Source: Cristatella mucedo
Lineage: Eukaryota; Bryozoa; Phylactolaemata; Cristatellidae
Direction: 5' to 3'
NCBI GenBank assembly: GCA_009760855.2
Contig: WPIO01000252.1
Location: 1-64,000, forward strand
Length of the DNA: 64,000 nt
Position 1 is the first letter of the stretch. Each line of letters starts with the position of its first letter. Below the pieces are notes generated by a model. It did no database searches. It had not been told where the DNA came from and was given only the letters and a program-made list of their open reading frames with translations. Below are positions 1 through 10,690 of this stretch, one piece after another. The position numbers were made by a program, and so were the translations under genes.

Positions 1-1257
1 GCCAGCGCCGATCGGTGAGAAGTGTTGAGATGTGGCAGCTTTGTTGTTACCTAAATTTTGTGTTGTTGATACGTCAGCTGGGTTTATGTCGTTATTTCCT
101 TAGGTTCACACGCAAATCTTGCCGATGTTCTGTAGTTGCATACCTTGAGATTGTGTTTCTTGCAGACTGCCTTGGGCAAATCCTTGCCGAGGTCATCGCC
201 GTTAAGGGTGGTGCTGTTGGTGATGGTGTTGCAGGTGAGTTGACATCTTCTTGGATGTAACTTGCTAGCCAAAAATATTCTAATCCCGAGTAGCTAGTTT
301 TGAAGCTCTGTAGTTATGACAAAGTCTTTTTTTGTGTCTCGCCTGCTAGGCCTAGCATGGTTGCTACATTGCTGGCATTCCCTTAGTGACTGCTTTCCGT
401 AGCACATTCTTACGGCGTTCAAATCTCCCTGATTTCATCCATGTGTGCAGGCAAGCTCACTGCAGTCGGGATGACGATCGAATGCTCTTTACCTGTGCAC
501 GAATGAAGCTCTCACTTTGTGCTGCTCCAAGATGAAGCTTATTGATGCTGTCGGGTCGCTATACAACTACGAGTAATTACTAAATTGAATGGTCGTTCGG
601 ATATAGAAAAGGTGTTGTTACTGAGCTTAAATTATTTCCTTTCATTTAACCATAACTTGGGCCCGAAAATAACAGGTCAATGTGCCATCGGTTGATCTTT
701 GCAAGGACTTATAATGTCTGCTTTGATTGAAATGCCCACCAGTCTTGTCTCCAGTACGACTTCAGCAAAAACTTTGTTTAAGTTTTTCTGTCTCGAAAGT
801 AGTTCGATATTTGGGGTTACCTTCAGACAAAAATACCCAGATAAAGTAGAGCACTCATGATGGCAGTATATGGAGTCATGTAAGCTCGTTATCTCTTTGG
901 ATGTTACTGTGCTGCTCACATTCGGCCTCTCCAGCAGCTGAGTGATTTGTAGCAACAAATCTATAGCAGTATATTTCTATTTTAAAAAAATCTATTAGCA
1001 GAAGAAAAGAAAGAGTTGTGAATGTCGGATCTGTTGGATCGGACAGTGGTTGTCAATGCCCCGACGATCAGGAGTTCTGCTGGCCATCGCATGTCAGTGC
1101 CAGATGCTACTATGTAGGAATGCTAAGCTATAAATAGACAGTTAAGACCGTTATAAAGTAAGACATTCAGATTAAGAATGTGGAATTGCAATGAAGACAC
1201 ATGGTCATTCTCTGTTGCTAGTTATGTTGCTAACAAGGGTTACCTATGAAGTGGTAG
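1..1257. other. No gene recognised
   Basis: I see no convincing coding exon, repeat family or RNA gene here. The short reading frames lack recognisable domains. The stretch ends at an in-frame stop (TAG, 1255-1257) directly before the open propeller-like frame. Confidence 0.5.
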
Positions 1258-2202
1258 GTAAAGAAAGGAGGAGTAATTTGTAAGTACAGAGCGACCAAGG
1301 CACTCAGCCACACTCTGCACAGCTACTGCTGCCTGTATTCATACAATGCAATCATTGTAGCAGAGGAGCAGTCAGCCCTGCACTTCGGCCCTGCCTCCAG
1401 CAGCTTCCAGACGCCTGTCCTGTGCCACGACGTGTCTGTGACGTCAGAGGGGCATCTGCTGCTGGCTACCTTGCAGCACGGCCTGAAGGAATACAGTGAG
1501 AATGGCAGCGAGCGGCGCGTGTGGAAACCTGTGAAGCAGAGCGACGGAGAGGACGACGAGGTCAATGCAGTGCAGTCTCTACAGGACGGACGACCTGTTG
1601 TGGGTGTGCTCCACTCACGGCTCGTCCTGCTGCTCAGACGCAGCTCTGCTGCTGCTGCTGCTGCTGCTGCTGCTACTGCAGGAGACTCGCAGTGGCTCGT
1701 GGACAAGCGTGTCGCTGTGCTGCAGTCACATCCCTGGAAGCTGTCCGTGCTTGGTGACCTGCTCGCAGTGACCGAGTACTGACTCAATAACCAGCAGTGG
1801 AAGTGGCAGTCTGGCCCAGGACTGCAGCTGCTGCAGCTGAGCACGGGGCGGCTGCTGTATGGCAGGAAGTATGATTATGACATAAGCAGTGTGGCTCTCA
1901 CTGCTGCTGCTCTGATCACTACGAGCAGAGACAAGGTGAAGCTGGACGACGGCAGAGAGCTGTGGGTGGTGGACAGCTATAGCCACCGAGGTGACAGACA
2001 GTGGAGACACGAGCTGAGCAGCGAGGAAGCAGTGTATGGCGTCTGTGCTCTAGGCGGCCTCGTGTACGTGGCTATGCGAGGGAGGGGAGACATGAGCAGG
2101 GACTGTGTGAGGGTCCTCAGTGCAGAGAGTGGAGAGGTGCTGCAGCTTGTCCTCTCCTACAGCAGCCACGGACTGCAGTGGCCTCAGCGTCTGTCACTGT
2201 GA
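1258..2202 (+). pseudogene. Beta-propeller-like protein fragment with an in-frame TGA
   Basis: One reading frame stays open from 1258 to 2202 apart from a single TGA at 1780-1782. It would encode about 174 plus 139 residues. Both halves share composition and style: short hydrophobic strands separated by polar turns, for example VTSEGHLLLATLQHGLKEYS, HPWKLSVLGDLLAVTEY, ELWVVDSYSHRGDRQWRHEL and VRVLSAESGEVLQLVL. This resembles NHL/WD-type propeller blades, but I cannot assign a named family. A (GCT)n run at about 1647-1674 encodes a poly-alanine insert between blades. No in-frame ATG opens the frame, so it is either a terminal exon spliced from upstream (possible acceptor ...TTGTAGCAG near 1378) or a pseudogene fragment. 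It stops at TGA 2200-2202. A point mutation of a tryptophan codon (TGG to TGA) or a sequence error would explain the internal stop. The frame assignment is fairly safe; the function is not. Confidence 0.45.
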
Positions 2203-2597
2203 GACAGAGGACCGTACTAGCTGTGCTCGGCTATGACGAAGCAAGCAAGCAGTTTAGGAATGTGACCGTATATCCTGTAGCAGCAGCAGGCAGCAACTGA
2301 GAGCAGACGATGCTGGGATGAAGCTGGGATGGTAAGGATGAAGGGAAGGGAGGAAGGGCCACACGGTGCATGGAGTAGTTCCGAGAGGAGTAATGAGGTA
2401 ATAAAAAGTGATAAAAAAAATATGGTAACAAAAATGAATATAATAAAAATAAAAATAAAAATAGAAATGCTGGGACGCAGCTATGAATCACTGCATGCCA
2501 CTCAGCTTCGCTTGACTGTCAACTGCAGCACGTACCTTTTTATCGTGTTATCTTTTCATCTTGCCGCACGTACCTTTTTATTTGACTTGTCACGCAG

Positions 2598-2603
2598 AAT
2601 AAA
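2598..2603 (+). terminator. Poly(A) signal AATAAA
   Basis: A canonical AATAAA lies about 395 bases after the stop of the propeller-like frame, in A/T-rich DNA. It could end that transcript, but the same hexamer arises by chance in such sequence. Confidence 0.3.
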
Positions 2604-3355
2604 TACATGAAATCACGAATCTTGAATTCTTACAATCAACAAGCACGGGCAGCTCCAGTCAGGCCGGCGGCGGCTTTGCAATAACCTGCACCGAGCTGCT
2701 TCACGTTTCGCGAGCTTCGCGTTGGTGGTTCGCCATGGAACCGAACTGGAATGCCCGAATATCACGAAGAAGTTAGAGAAGAAGTTAGGGCGATGCATGG
2801 AGTAAGTGGTCCGAAGCACGAGGAGTAAATTAAAATGACTGATACAAATGGACGGATACAGATGGACGGCTCAAATAATTATGTCAAACCGAACAAATTT
2901 GGTCAAAAAGGGAACAGTTTGGTAAACAATGCACGAATCGAACTTTCAAACGATGCAATGCCGCCAACATTCAGTTTACACGGGCGCAGCTGTGGCTCAA
3001 AACCTCTGGGTCAGAGAACTCTTCGGCAAAGAGCTTTCGAGTACTTAAAACGACACGGACTTTCAAACGATGCTGACCTCATCAGCTATTTACCTTTATC
3101 AGCCACTGCTTCGCGGGCTTTGAATCTATTTGTATCTATTTACCTTCTATCTGAATAGCCTTGTATAATTTTTCGGACCCCAAAAAACGCTGCGATTTTG
3201 ATCATGTATTTTCATACTAAAACTGTACTTTTAAGTAAAAATAATATTGCATGAAAATACTAGTCAATAGAAAGCAATTGAAAGTTTTTTTTATTAATCA
3301 TAGTGTAAATTTGTTATCTAAGATATCAGGAGACTTGGGAGTTTCTGACGAGTTA
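2604..3355. other. No gene recognised
   Basis: Mixed-composition DNA. A 107-codon frame at 2835-3158 is open but resembles nothing I know and has no conserved-domain look. No repeat family was identified. Confidence 0.4.
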
Positions 3356-3445
3356 AGAATAAGAATAATGATAATGCATTTGATATAGCGCCCTCAGAGA
3401 ACTCAATCTCATTCTGAGCACTTTACGTTTGCTGCAACGGAAGCA
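3356..3445 (-). mobile_element. LINE-A 3' tail fragment
   Basis: On the minus strand this reads as the LINE-A end: a hairpin tail (GCGCC-type arm, AGAGA/TCTCT inner arm) preceded by the GCAGCAAA-TGTAAAG stretch and followed by an A/T-rich tail. Only the last 90 bases remain. Confidence 0.6.
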
Positions 3446-4104
3446 TCGCAGCTTCCATTAGCCAATGAGATGCGCGGCCCTGCTTCTAGAGCCTCAGTGA
3501 GCTGATCCCGAACGTCTCGCCATCCATCTGGTATGAAGCTTTTACAGAAAGCTCTTTGACAGTGATAGCAGATTTTGAATGACAGGAAAATAATAAAGGA
3601 ATCAGCGACACAACCCATTCATGATCATGTAGCTACGTACAGTTGCAGTCTTCGTGGACAGGTAAGGTCGAAAGACAATGAGGCGGTCGATAGTTGGTTA
3701 TAGCTATTATCTGTGAATTATCCATTAGCCCCCAAGTTAGTGCCCCTATTCGCCAACTGGGCAGCTCGGCTTTCCAACACAGCCCGGCATTTGGAGATGG
3801 AGCAAATGCCGAAGGAGCTAAGGTGGCACACAAGAGCTCAGCTTTACTTCGGTCAAACACTTTCCGGATGGTCTTTGCTGGCCAGGAATATCTGGATGCG
3901 GCTCTTCGGTGCGTGCTCGTCTGCGGGCCAGCAGTGCTGACATCTTGAAGCTGCAGCGGCACATTATTGCCTCATGCAGTTACTGCTATAACACAAACTC
4001 TTCATTTGACCACTTCCGGCCATGCTGCTTCTCTGCAGGCATGCAACTTTTTCAAGATGACTGTTCAGATCAGCCTCACAAAGCTGGAATAGCTGGTAAT
4101 TACG
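3446..4104. other. No gene recognised
   Basis: Overlapping short frames on both strands (3633-3962) have no recognisable domain and no splice context that joins them. No known repeat was seen. Confidence 0.35.
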
Positions 4105-4262
4105 CCGAACTGGTTTGGTCTAGCGGTTAAGGTGCTCGCCCCGACCAAGGTCTGACTGAGGTCGTGGGCTCGAGCCCCGAGGCATATGTGAAGCGACTGA
4201 ATAGAGATTAAGTTCTCTTGGGGCGCTATACACATGAATTATATTTAAATGAATTATAATTA
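4105..4262 (+). mobile_element. SINE-1 copy (tRNA-derived)
   Basis: The tRNA-like head has a box A-like segment (TGGTCTAGCGGTTAAGG) and a box B-like segment (GGGCTCGAGCCCC). The tail GAAGCGACTGAATAGAGATT...TTCTCTTGGGGCGCT then forms the same hairpin as LINE-A and runs into AATTATATTTAAAT. This is one of the best-preserved SINE-1 copies. Confidence 0.75.
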
Positions 4263-4265
4263 AAC

Positions 4266-5245
4266 ATTTGTATCGCGCCCTCAGAGAACTGAATCTCTTC
4301 CTATACACCTTGCAGATACTGTGTATAAAGCATTACCGAATGACTGGCGGTACTTCCGCAAGCTGCAGGCATAGTAAGTGTAAGCTTTGTACACGAAGGA
4401 GGACTCGTAAAGATTCACTAAATACCGCAATAAACAGGTGTGTTATAAACTGCTTTTTAAATGTTGCCACGGCCTGAGTTGTTGCGCCTTGCGTCGAGAG
4501 TGTGTTTTAGGCTTTTCGAGCATACCAACTAATGGCACGCTCTCCAAAAGCGCTGAGGTTCGTATGATGTATAGCTAAGCGATTTGAGTCAGAACAGTGG
4601 ATTGTTAGCCTGGTGGGGAGTAGCTCTGATAGGCAGGCTGGTGCAACAAAATGGAGAGACCTAAAAGTAAGTGACTCGACCTTACAGTCGATACGCTGCT
4701 TGATTGGGAGCCAGTGTAGTGGGCAAGAAGTGGTGCGATGTAGCAACTGTGACGCTGACGACAGACAGGCCTAGCTGCAGTGTCATGCAATAACTGTAAG
4801 TGCCTGATTGCACACGCTAGACCAGCCGGTAGACCAGCAGGCGATGAGTTACAAAGGTTGAGACCGGATGTCGCAAATCCATAGACTAGTTAGATTGCGT
4901 TTACCTGCCTAAAAAAGCCTGAATTTTAGCAACGGTGTGCAGCTAAAAGAAGGCAGACTTGATTGGGACGCTGAGGTCATCTAATGGAAGGTCACTTTGA
5001 AGGAGGGCACCCTGATTAGTGGTAATAGTTTATAGAGGACTATCAGTCTTCGTTGACTGTACGATGAATTTTACGATAAGGTCACTCGTAGCCTCCTTGA
5101 AGATAAGACATCGAGCTAGTGAACGGAATTGAAGGAGGGAGTCCTGTGTTAATATCGCTGTGGGACCATAATCCAGTGAGGACGCTGCAACCATAGGGAC
5201 GAACACTCTGATCTTGTCTAACTGACAAAGCAGCTAGATGAGCGA
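4266..5245 (-). mobile_element. LINE-A, 5'-truncated and decayed
   Basis: The minus strand runs from a LINE-A hairpin tail (4266-4330) through a decayed 3' untranslated part into the C-terminal ORF. Between about 4507 and 4860 pieces such as LHWLPIKQRIDCKVESLTFR are readable, typical of L2/CR1-like LINE polymerase ends. Further upstream (to about 5245) it covers the same segment as the copies at 27497 and 58615, and probably a little more. Many stops and frameshifts show it is dead. Confidence 0.6.
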
Positions 5246-5429
5246 TCGGCTATTGATCGGTTGGAGCAGAAATGCTGAAATGAATAACTGAATCGTATTC
5301 ACTTAATTCCGTCTTACTCGCCACGCTTTCCTTACCTTCATCTGCAGGGTTTTTCAATAGAAATCTGTCCAGCGAGGTCAGTTAATTCCTACCTTTCAGA
5401 ATTCCACATAAGCCGACGGTTCACTGTCA

Positions 5430-5710
5430 CGCTGGGGCCGGGGGGAGGGTTGGTGGCGTGATGGGGGCTGCTACCCAGGCCTCCCGGCTCAGGAACAGGG
5501 ACCGTGTGACTTCCGTGCCGGCGATTGCCGCTGCGGCGAGACCCGAAGTCGAGCCACCGAAACGCCCTTGGCTTCGTGGTCGGAATGCCGAGTTCCGCAA
5601 GACAAGCTTCACTGTTAGGGCCGCCAACTGCCGAGAGCCCCGACCGCGAAGGGCCTCAACGACGCCGACCGGTAGCTTTTCGTAGTAGTTCGTCGTATGC
5701 GACGTTTCTG
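5430..5710. other. CpG-rich island
   Basis: GC- and CpG-rich block in otherwise A/T-rich DNA. A 101-codon frame on the minus strand (5427-5732) and two overlapping plus frames are probably by-products of base composition. It may be a promoter island or the first exon of a gene I cannot see. Confidence 0.35.
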
Positions 5711-6124
5711 CAGTGTTCCAGCAGCAGAGCACTCACTGGCTTCCTACCGTGCTTGTTTAGCTCGTTGCTGCGTCGCTATAGTTACATTTATATTCTTCTC
5801 TCTTGGCTCGTTTTTTTCCAAATTCATTGCTATGAAAAGTGACCGGTACACAGTGGCGGCGGGAGACGCAGCTGTTCATGTAAATTAGCTGTTCATGTAA
5901 ATATGCTTTGGGAGTTTCAACCGCATTTACACGCCTACATTTCCTGCAAGCTTCGGCGGGATTTTCTGTCAGTTTTAAGCAGGTTAGACCCTACCCCGAT
6001 AGAGTATCGACTGAATCGTTATAAGCGTCCAGAGCAGCTCGGGGTGAGCTTCACGAAAGCACAGAGTAAGTAGCTAATGGATGCCATACCTCGCAGCATC
6101 GCCGCTGACCCAGGTAGAGCTGTC
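5711..6124. other. No gene recognised
   Basis: Nothing supportable: no domain-bearing frame and no repeat family that recurs elsewhere in the window. Confidence 0.4.
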
Positions 6125-6206
6125 AGCAAATGGAAAGCACCTAGAAAGAGATTCGAGTTCTCTGAGGGCGCTTTATCAAGTGTACACTACTATCATTACA
6201 ATTATT
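6125..6206 (+). mobile_element. LINE-A 3' tail fragment
   Basis: It reads AAAGCACCTAGAAAGAGATT then GAGTTCTCTGAGGGCGCTTT, the LINE-A terminal hairpin, followed by ATCAAGTGTAC and a short ATT-like tail. Confidence 0.65.
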
Positions 6207-6504
6207 GCCTCCAAGCAGACTAACGAATCGTAGGGGCAGTCCACTAGGTAGCCAGGTGTACCGGCGATAGCCAAAAACAATTGCAGCATTATAAACATAA
6301 AAAGTATTCAATGAAGCAATAAATAAACCACGAATGTACTGTGCGCAGTAGGTATACAATCCGATGTTGGCTTAGGCTGGCTTTGACCTCTATGCTTATC
6401 CACGTTAACTCGATCTCGTCGCCGGTGATAGGTAAAAAGGTAACGGCCCAGAAAGTCAAATGATACAGAAGTAAATCAAATGTAAGGTAACGTATCTCCT
6501 TTTG

Positions 6505-6610
6505 TAACGCCACAAACACTACTTGGCTGTTAAGCAGGAGAGTTTTCTAGAGCACACTCGAGGCTAATCGGACTTTCAGTATGCATGCAATAGCCTCTCA
6601 ATGATCTGTA
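6505..6610 (-). mobile_element. LINE-B 3' fragment
   Basis: It matches, in reverse orientation, the segment of the LINE-B copies at 49768 and 18196 around GCAGGAGAGTTTT...CCTAAGCGG...TTCGGTACGCAT, with divergence. It is a short and old remnant. Confidence 0.45.
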
Positions 6611-7624
6611 AGTTGCGGAAGTTGCTGGACAAGCTCAAAGATATCCTGCACGTACAACGAAACAGGAACAGTAAACGAGACTGAGCACTGCAGTTCTCCA
6701 GTCATGAAATGAAGGACCTATTTGTTGCGTGGCTCGTCAACGTGAATGTTGAAGTTTCCTGCAACCAGTAGCAGCCTGTCGCAACCAAATATTGTAGTGA
6801 GGAACACCAAAAACTCCACCATAAATAAGGTTAGACAGCGAGAAGGAGAGCGGTAGATCGGCGCTTCAGTGCTCCAGCATTGGCTGTGGAAGCCAATTGA
6901 AAGTGTTTGGAAGTGCAGCCTGCGATTTTAAAATGGTGCAGTACAGAGCTTTCTGGCTCAAATAGGAACGGAATACGACACCGGTTCGGCAAAAAAGACG
7001 CACTGCATGCTCATTAATCGGGGCGGCACACTTTTTCAGGAATTATCCGAAATCGGTTCGCTTCAAATGAAATTACCTCTAGGTATCCAGGAATTACCAA
7101 AACAGCATATTAGATTAGCTCCTGTAAGTAGGCGATCAACGGAAAATTTAATAATTTTCAATTATGCATTTAGGGCACCGATCGCTATCACATAGGTAAG
7201 CTTGTACCACTCCTCACTGACTGTCTGTTATTTTTCTCACGACCAAGGCTATGCCGGTATACTTGGTATGTTTGTGAGCACCTGTGCATTGTTATGCTTG
7301 TCTCTTGAGTCGCTTAACCGTCATGACAGATGGAAAAAGTTTCAAGAGCATTTCGTTGTGGCTATTTAGCATATAGGTATGTGTGTGTATATAGGGACGT
7401 GAGATCCTAATATTCCAAGGACTGGAAAGTGATAAGACTGCATAATTGATAGGCAAAGTGTGAATAACCGCATTAGCCGGAGATGCCACGTCGACGGGAT
7501 TCTCGGAATCCATCATCAGAAATGTGTGTCACTGCAGCTCCTCCTTGAAATGAGAACTATAAGAAACTTCTTGGTTTTGCTCTGCAAGCGAAGCAAACAT
7601 ATCACGAGATTGCACGTGTAAAAG
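6611..7624. other. No gene recognised
   Basis: No credible exon, RNA gene or recurring repeat. Several 60-75 codon frames occur on both strands, as expected by chance. Confidence 0.4.
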
Positions 7625-7712
7625 TCCATTATTGCATTACGCAGTGGTCAACAGGACTTGAACCCGCGACCTTCGAAACCGAAATCCCGAGTTATGCCAA
7701 CTCGCCCATAGA
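7625..7712 (-). repeat. tRNA-like sequence (third type)
   Basis: The minus strand reads GGCGAGTTGGCATAACTCGG (box A-like), then GGTCGCGGGTTCAAGTCC (box B-like). The two ends do not pair as an acceptor stem, so it is more likely the head of another tRNA-derived SINE than a working tRNA. It abuts a SINE-1 copy. Confidence 0.4.
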
Positions 7713-7715
7713 TAT

Positions 7716-7862
7716 AAGATATAATTCATTTATATAGCGCCCCAAGAGAACTTAATCTCTATTCAGGCACTTCACATATGCCTCGAGGCTCGAGCCCGCG
7801 ACCTCAGTCAGACCTTGGTCGGGGAGAGCACCTTAACCGCTGGACCAAACCAGCTCGGCCCA
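7716..7862 (-). mobile_element. SINE-1 copy
   Basis: Minus-strand SINE-1 with the full hairpin tail (AGCGCCCC AAGAGAACTT...CTATTCAGGCACTTC as read on the plus strand) and both internal promoter-like boxes. Its head reads GGTCCAGCGGTTAAGG on the minus strand. Confidence 0.75.
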
Positions 7863-8533
7863 TTTGGAACAAACTATTAGTTTATCTCAGTCGAGCCCCT
7901 GCTATCAAGGAGAAACTCTCACGGACTAAAGTTATTCTTGAGAATCTCAACGAATTCAGATCAGCTGCATCTAGCAGACCAAAGTCGAAAACGCTTTCGT
8001 TTGGGTTCATGCCTCCTTGTTCAGCGGCTCACGCATTGAGTTGAGACTTAGGCTTCAACGTCTTCAGAGAAGTCGTAGTTCAGGTGCTTCTTTCAGGCAC
8101 ATGCAATTAACAAAGTAATTAACACTGGGGATTTATAATTGTATGTTATTGTTGCACAGTAGTTTACACATTCGCCTCTCAGTTCCATAAGCAATCTCTC
8201 AGACGCATTCAGAGATGAGGATCTAAAATATTAAAACTATACAAATTAGATGATTCAACAGCCTAATGTATGTAACGGCAGAAGAGCCTTGGCTGCTGCT
8301 ATTCTGCTTGAAGCATACAATAAAGGATAGTCTTTTGCAGGATTCGACCTCACGGCCGGGGTAGAGAAGAGCGGCACTCCTGCGGAAGTCAGCGGAGTGA
8401 CGGTGACTCGTGGTTTAATTCTACTCGCATCCATTTCTTCATCTTGTTCTCTCGACCTGCAGCTTTCGTCTCACTCACCACTGCAGTCGATTAAAGCTCG
8501 TTACCTCTAACTATTTTCAAATATAAACTGCAT
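7863..8533. other. No gene recognised
   Basis: No credible exon. The part near 8280-8400 weakly resembles pieces of SINE-2 (GGCAGAAGAGCC, CAGGATTCGACC) but is too diverged to call. Confidence 0.35.
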
Positions 8534-8742
8534 TGAAAGTGATTGAGTTCTCTGAGGGCGCTTTATCAAGTGTATTATTATTGGTATTATTATTATTCGA
8601 TTCCAGTTGACTGCGAATGTTACCACTAACAATTTGATCACGTTTCCTTTACTACTTTACGTTTCCTTTCCTGTAAAGTGCCTAGAAATAAAAAAAATTC
8701 TCGGAGGGTGTTGCACAAATGTAAAATTATTATTGTTATTAA
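8534..8742 (+). mobile_element. Two adjacent LINE-A 3' tails
   Basis: A first LINE-A tail (8534-8597) ends in TTATCAAGTGTATTATTATT. A second, more diverged tail follows (about 8605-8742) with the upstream GTTACCACTAACAATTTG part, a degenerate hairpin (AAGTGCC...GGGTGTT) and its own ATT run. Confidence 0.55.
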
Positions 8743-9544
8743 TCTCACAGCACGACTTCTAATAACTGCCGTGGCACTTGAATTGAGACTTGATCCAGTT
8801 CTCCTAAAGTACTTCCTTTAGCCTTTGGAATTTTGCATGGTTTTCAGCATCCAAATCGTCGCGCTCCGTGACAGCTGAACCAGAAAAGCGTGCAGTCGCT
8901 TATTTAGCAGCATCTACAACTAGGTGACTCCGTGGCTTTGAATGTGGCTTGATCAGCTCGTTGACAGACAAGTCTATCGGCGTCAGTGACAGACAAGCCG
9001 GACATATCGCGCCGCCGCCGCTTGGTCTTGCTCCATCCTCCGATTCTGCTTTGGGGGGAATCCTGCCGTACACTCGCTGCAGCCCTTGCTTCATTTCCTT
9101 GTCGCCTTAAGCAGTTGTGCTCAGACTCTTGAGACATTTGAACGAATCGAACAGCGGCCGAAGCAGCCAAGTCAGAGACCGGCGGAGCTACGGATCGTGA
9201 AATGGAGGGGCCGTGTTTGCAAAGAGCACATACTGGAAATAGCAAAAGCATTCGTAAGCGAGGGTAGTCGTCAAATTAAATGCGGCCGCGGCACACCGAG
9301 ATGTAACAGTAGGACAAAGTGACCCATTCAATTCGCAGCGAAATCTGTTACCAAAAGATGCCTTTCTTCGTAAGTCCCGGATGAGCTCATCCCCCGTTTG
9401 TTTATTTTTTATTATTATTAGAGCGATCAACATACGGTTAGCAAAAGACCAGCCACTGTATGCTTGGTGCGTTTCCGCGTTGCATAGTTAGCATGCTCAG
9501 TGTCGGCCGTCACTCGCATTTGCATTTCACTTTACAGCAAATGT
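8743..9544. other. No gene recognised
   Basis: A moderately GC-rich patch around 8930-9200 carries overlapping frames on both strands without recognisable domains. No RNA gene or repeat was seen. Confidence 0.35.
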
Positions 9545-9722
9545 GGTGAGCCGTGATGGCACGCACTAGGTAAGGCGGTTGCTTTCACGACCTCGGTCCC
9601 GAGGTCGTGGGTTCGATTCCTGTGGTGGGGCGATCCTTTATCGCCACTGCAAGCGGTGGTGATAGCCGTAAAGGCTCTTCTGTCGCTATACAAAAAGAGG
9701 CTGTTTAATCAGCTAGGATTTT
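9545..9722 (+). mobile_element. SINE-2 copy (tRNA-derived)
   Basis: The head reads TGAGCCGTGATGGCACGCAC, then CACGACCTCGGTCCCGAGGTCGTGGGTTCGATTCC with a strong box B (GGTTCGATTCC). The tail is AGCCGTAAAGGCTCTTCTGTCGCTATACAAAAAGAGGCTGTTTAATCAGC. This is the reference copy for the family here. Confidence 0.75.
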
Positions 9723-9727
9723 TTTTT

Positions 9728-9777
9728 TAAAGCGCCTAGAGATAGATTGAGTTCTCTGAGGGCGCTTTATCAAGTGA

Positions 9778-9810
<33 letters not shown>

Positions 9811-9811
9811 T
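9728..9811 (+). mobile_element. LINE-A 3' tail with (ATT)n
   Basis: AAAGCGCCTAGAGATAGATTGAGTTCTCTGAGGGCGCTTT, then ATCAAGTGAATT and eleven or so ATT units. It sits immediately after SINE-2. Confidence 0.7.
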
Positions 9812-9969
9812 GATGTAATCGGAGTGGTGTTCAAGAATAAGAGACGAACACTTTTAAATTGAATCTCGGAGTAAGAAAATGCTGTCGTTTGAAGTCGCCG
9901 TTGTTTTTCGCATGGATCGCGGATCGGCGACGTCTTCCGAGCAGTAGCAGAGTCGCTAGCCAATCGAGC

Positions 9970-10690
9970 CGTGACGAGATTTGACGAGATTTGACGAGAT
10001 TACCGGAGCCGACGCTGCAGCCGATGGACGCTGCAGCAGTGCACTGCCGTCGTGCGGCAGGCCACCGCCCTGCAGCCGAAGCCGGGCAAGACAGCCCTTC
10101 TCGCTCCGCGAATGCTAAACCAAACCTCGGTGAAAGTGCGTAATTCGTAGCGCAGCGAACTGCCACCACGGACGAGTGAGACCGAGGGGCGCCAGGAAGC
10201 AAGGCGCCGGTCTCGCCCGACTGGTCGTCTGCCCACCCGCAGTTCGCTCGCCGAGCGCGCTCGGCTTCCGACAGCTTGCGCCGCCGAGGCCGCGACCTCG
10301 AGCGGCACGAGACCAGGGTGCCGAGGTCGCGACTTCGGGCGTGCCTGCGCCGAGCTGACCGGCACGAGCTGCCTCGAGGCACGAGCGGCAGGGCGGCACG
10401 GCGGCGGTGGCCCGGCGCGCGGACCACCGCCGTGAAAGAGGCCAAGGCCTCCGGGCGCTCCCCGAGCCCCCGGTCGCACTAGAGCTGCACTCGAGCAGCA
10501 GCTCGCTCTTAGCGCTCGCTCGCTGTTGTGTCGGCATCCCCGCCCCCTTTTCCGGGCTAGAGCGGACGCTTGCAGCTCCGAGCCGGGCGTGCAGCTAGTA
10601 CGGCGTCGTTTGTTCCAACAGCAGCAACGTGTCAGATCTGCTAGGCGCACAGCGCTCGCTCACAGCAGGTCGTTAAAGTGCGAGCGTGCA
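9970..10690. other. CpG island of about 0.7 kb
   Basis: Strongly CpG-rich block, beginning with three direct copies of GACGAGATTT (about 9976-10000). Long frames on both strands (for example 10000-10650 minus) reflect composition: they overlap in several frames and show arginine/alanine-rich translation with no domain. The island probably marks a promoter or the 5' exon of an unrecognised transcript. Confidence 0.4.

Noticed and set aside
1780-1782. TGA read as selenocysteine
   Set aside because: No SECIS-like element was recognised and propeller proteins have no catalytic selenocysteine tradition; mutation or error is simpler.
4105-4200. Functional tRNA genes at box A/box B sites
   Set aside because: All such sites are attached to a SINE tail and recur as a family; none folds into a convincing cloverleaf by eye.
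9831-10650. Frames of 140-216 codons on the minus strand
   Set aside because: Several overlap in different phases within a CpG island; arginine/alanine-rich with no motif.
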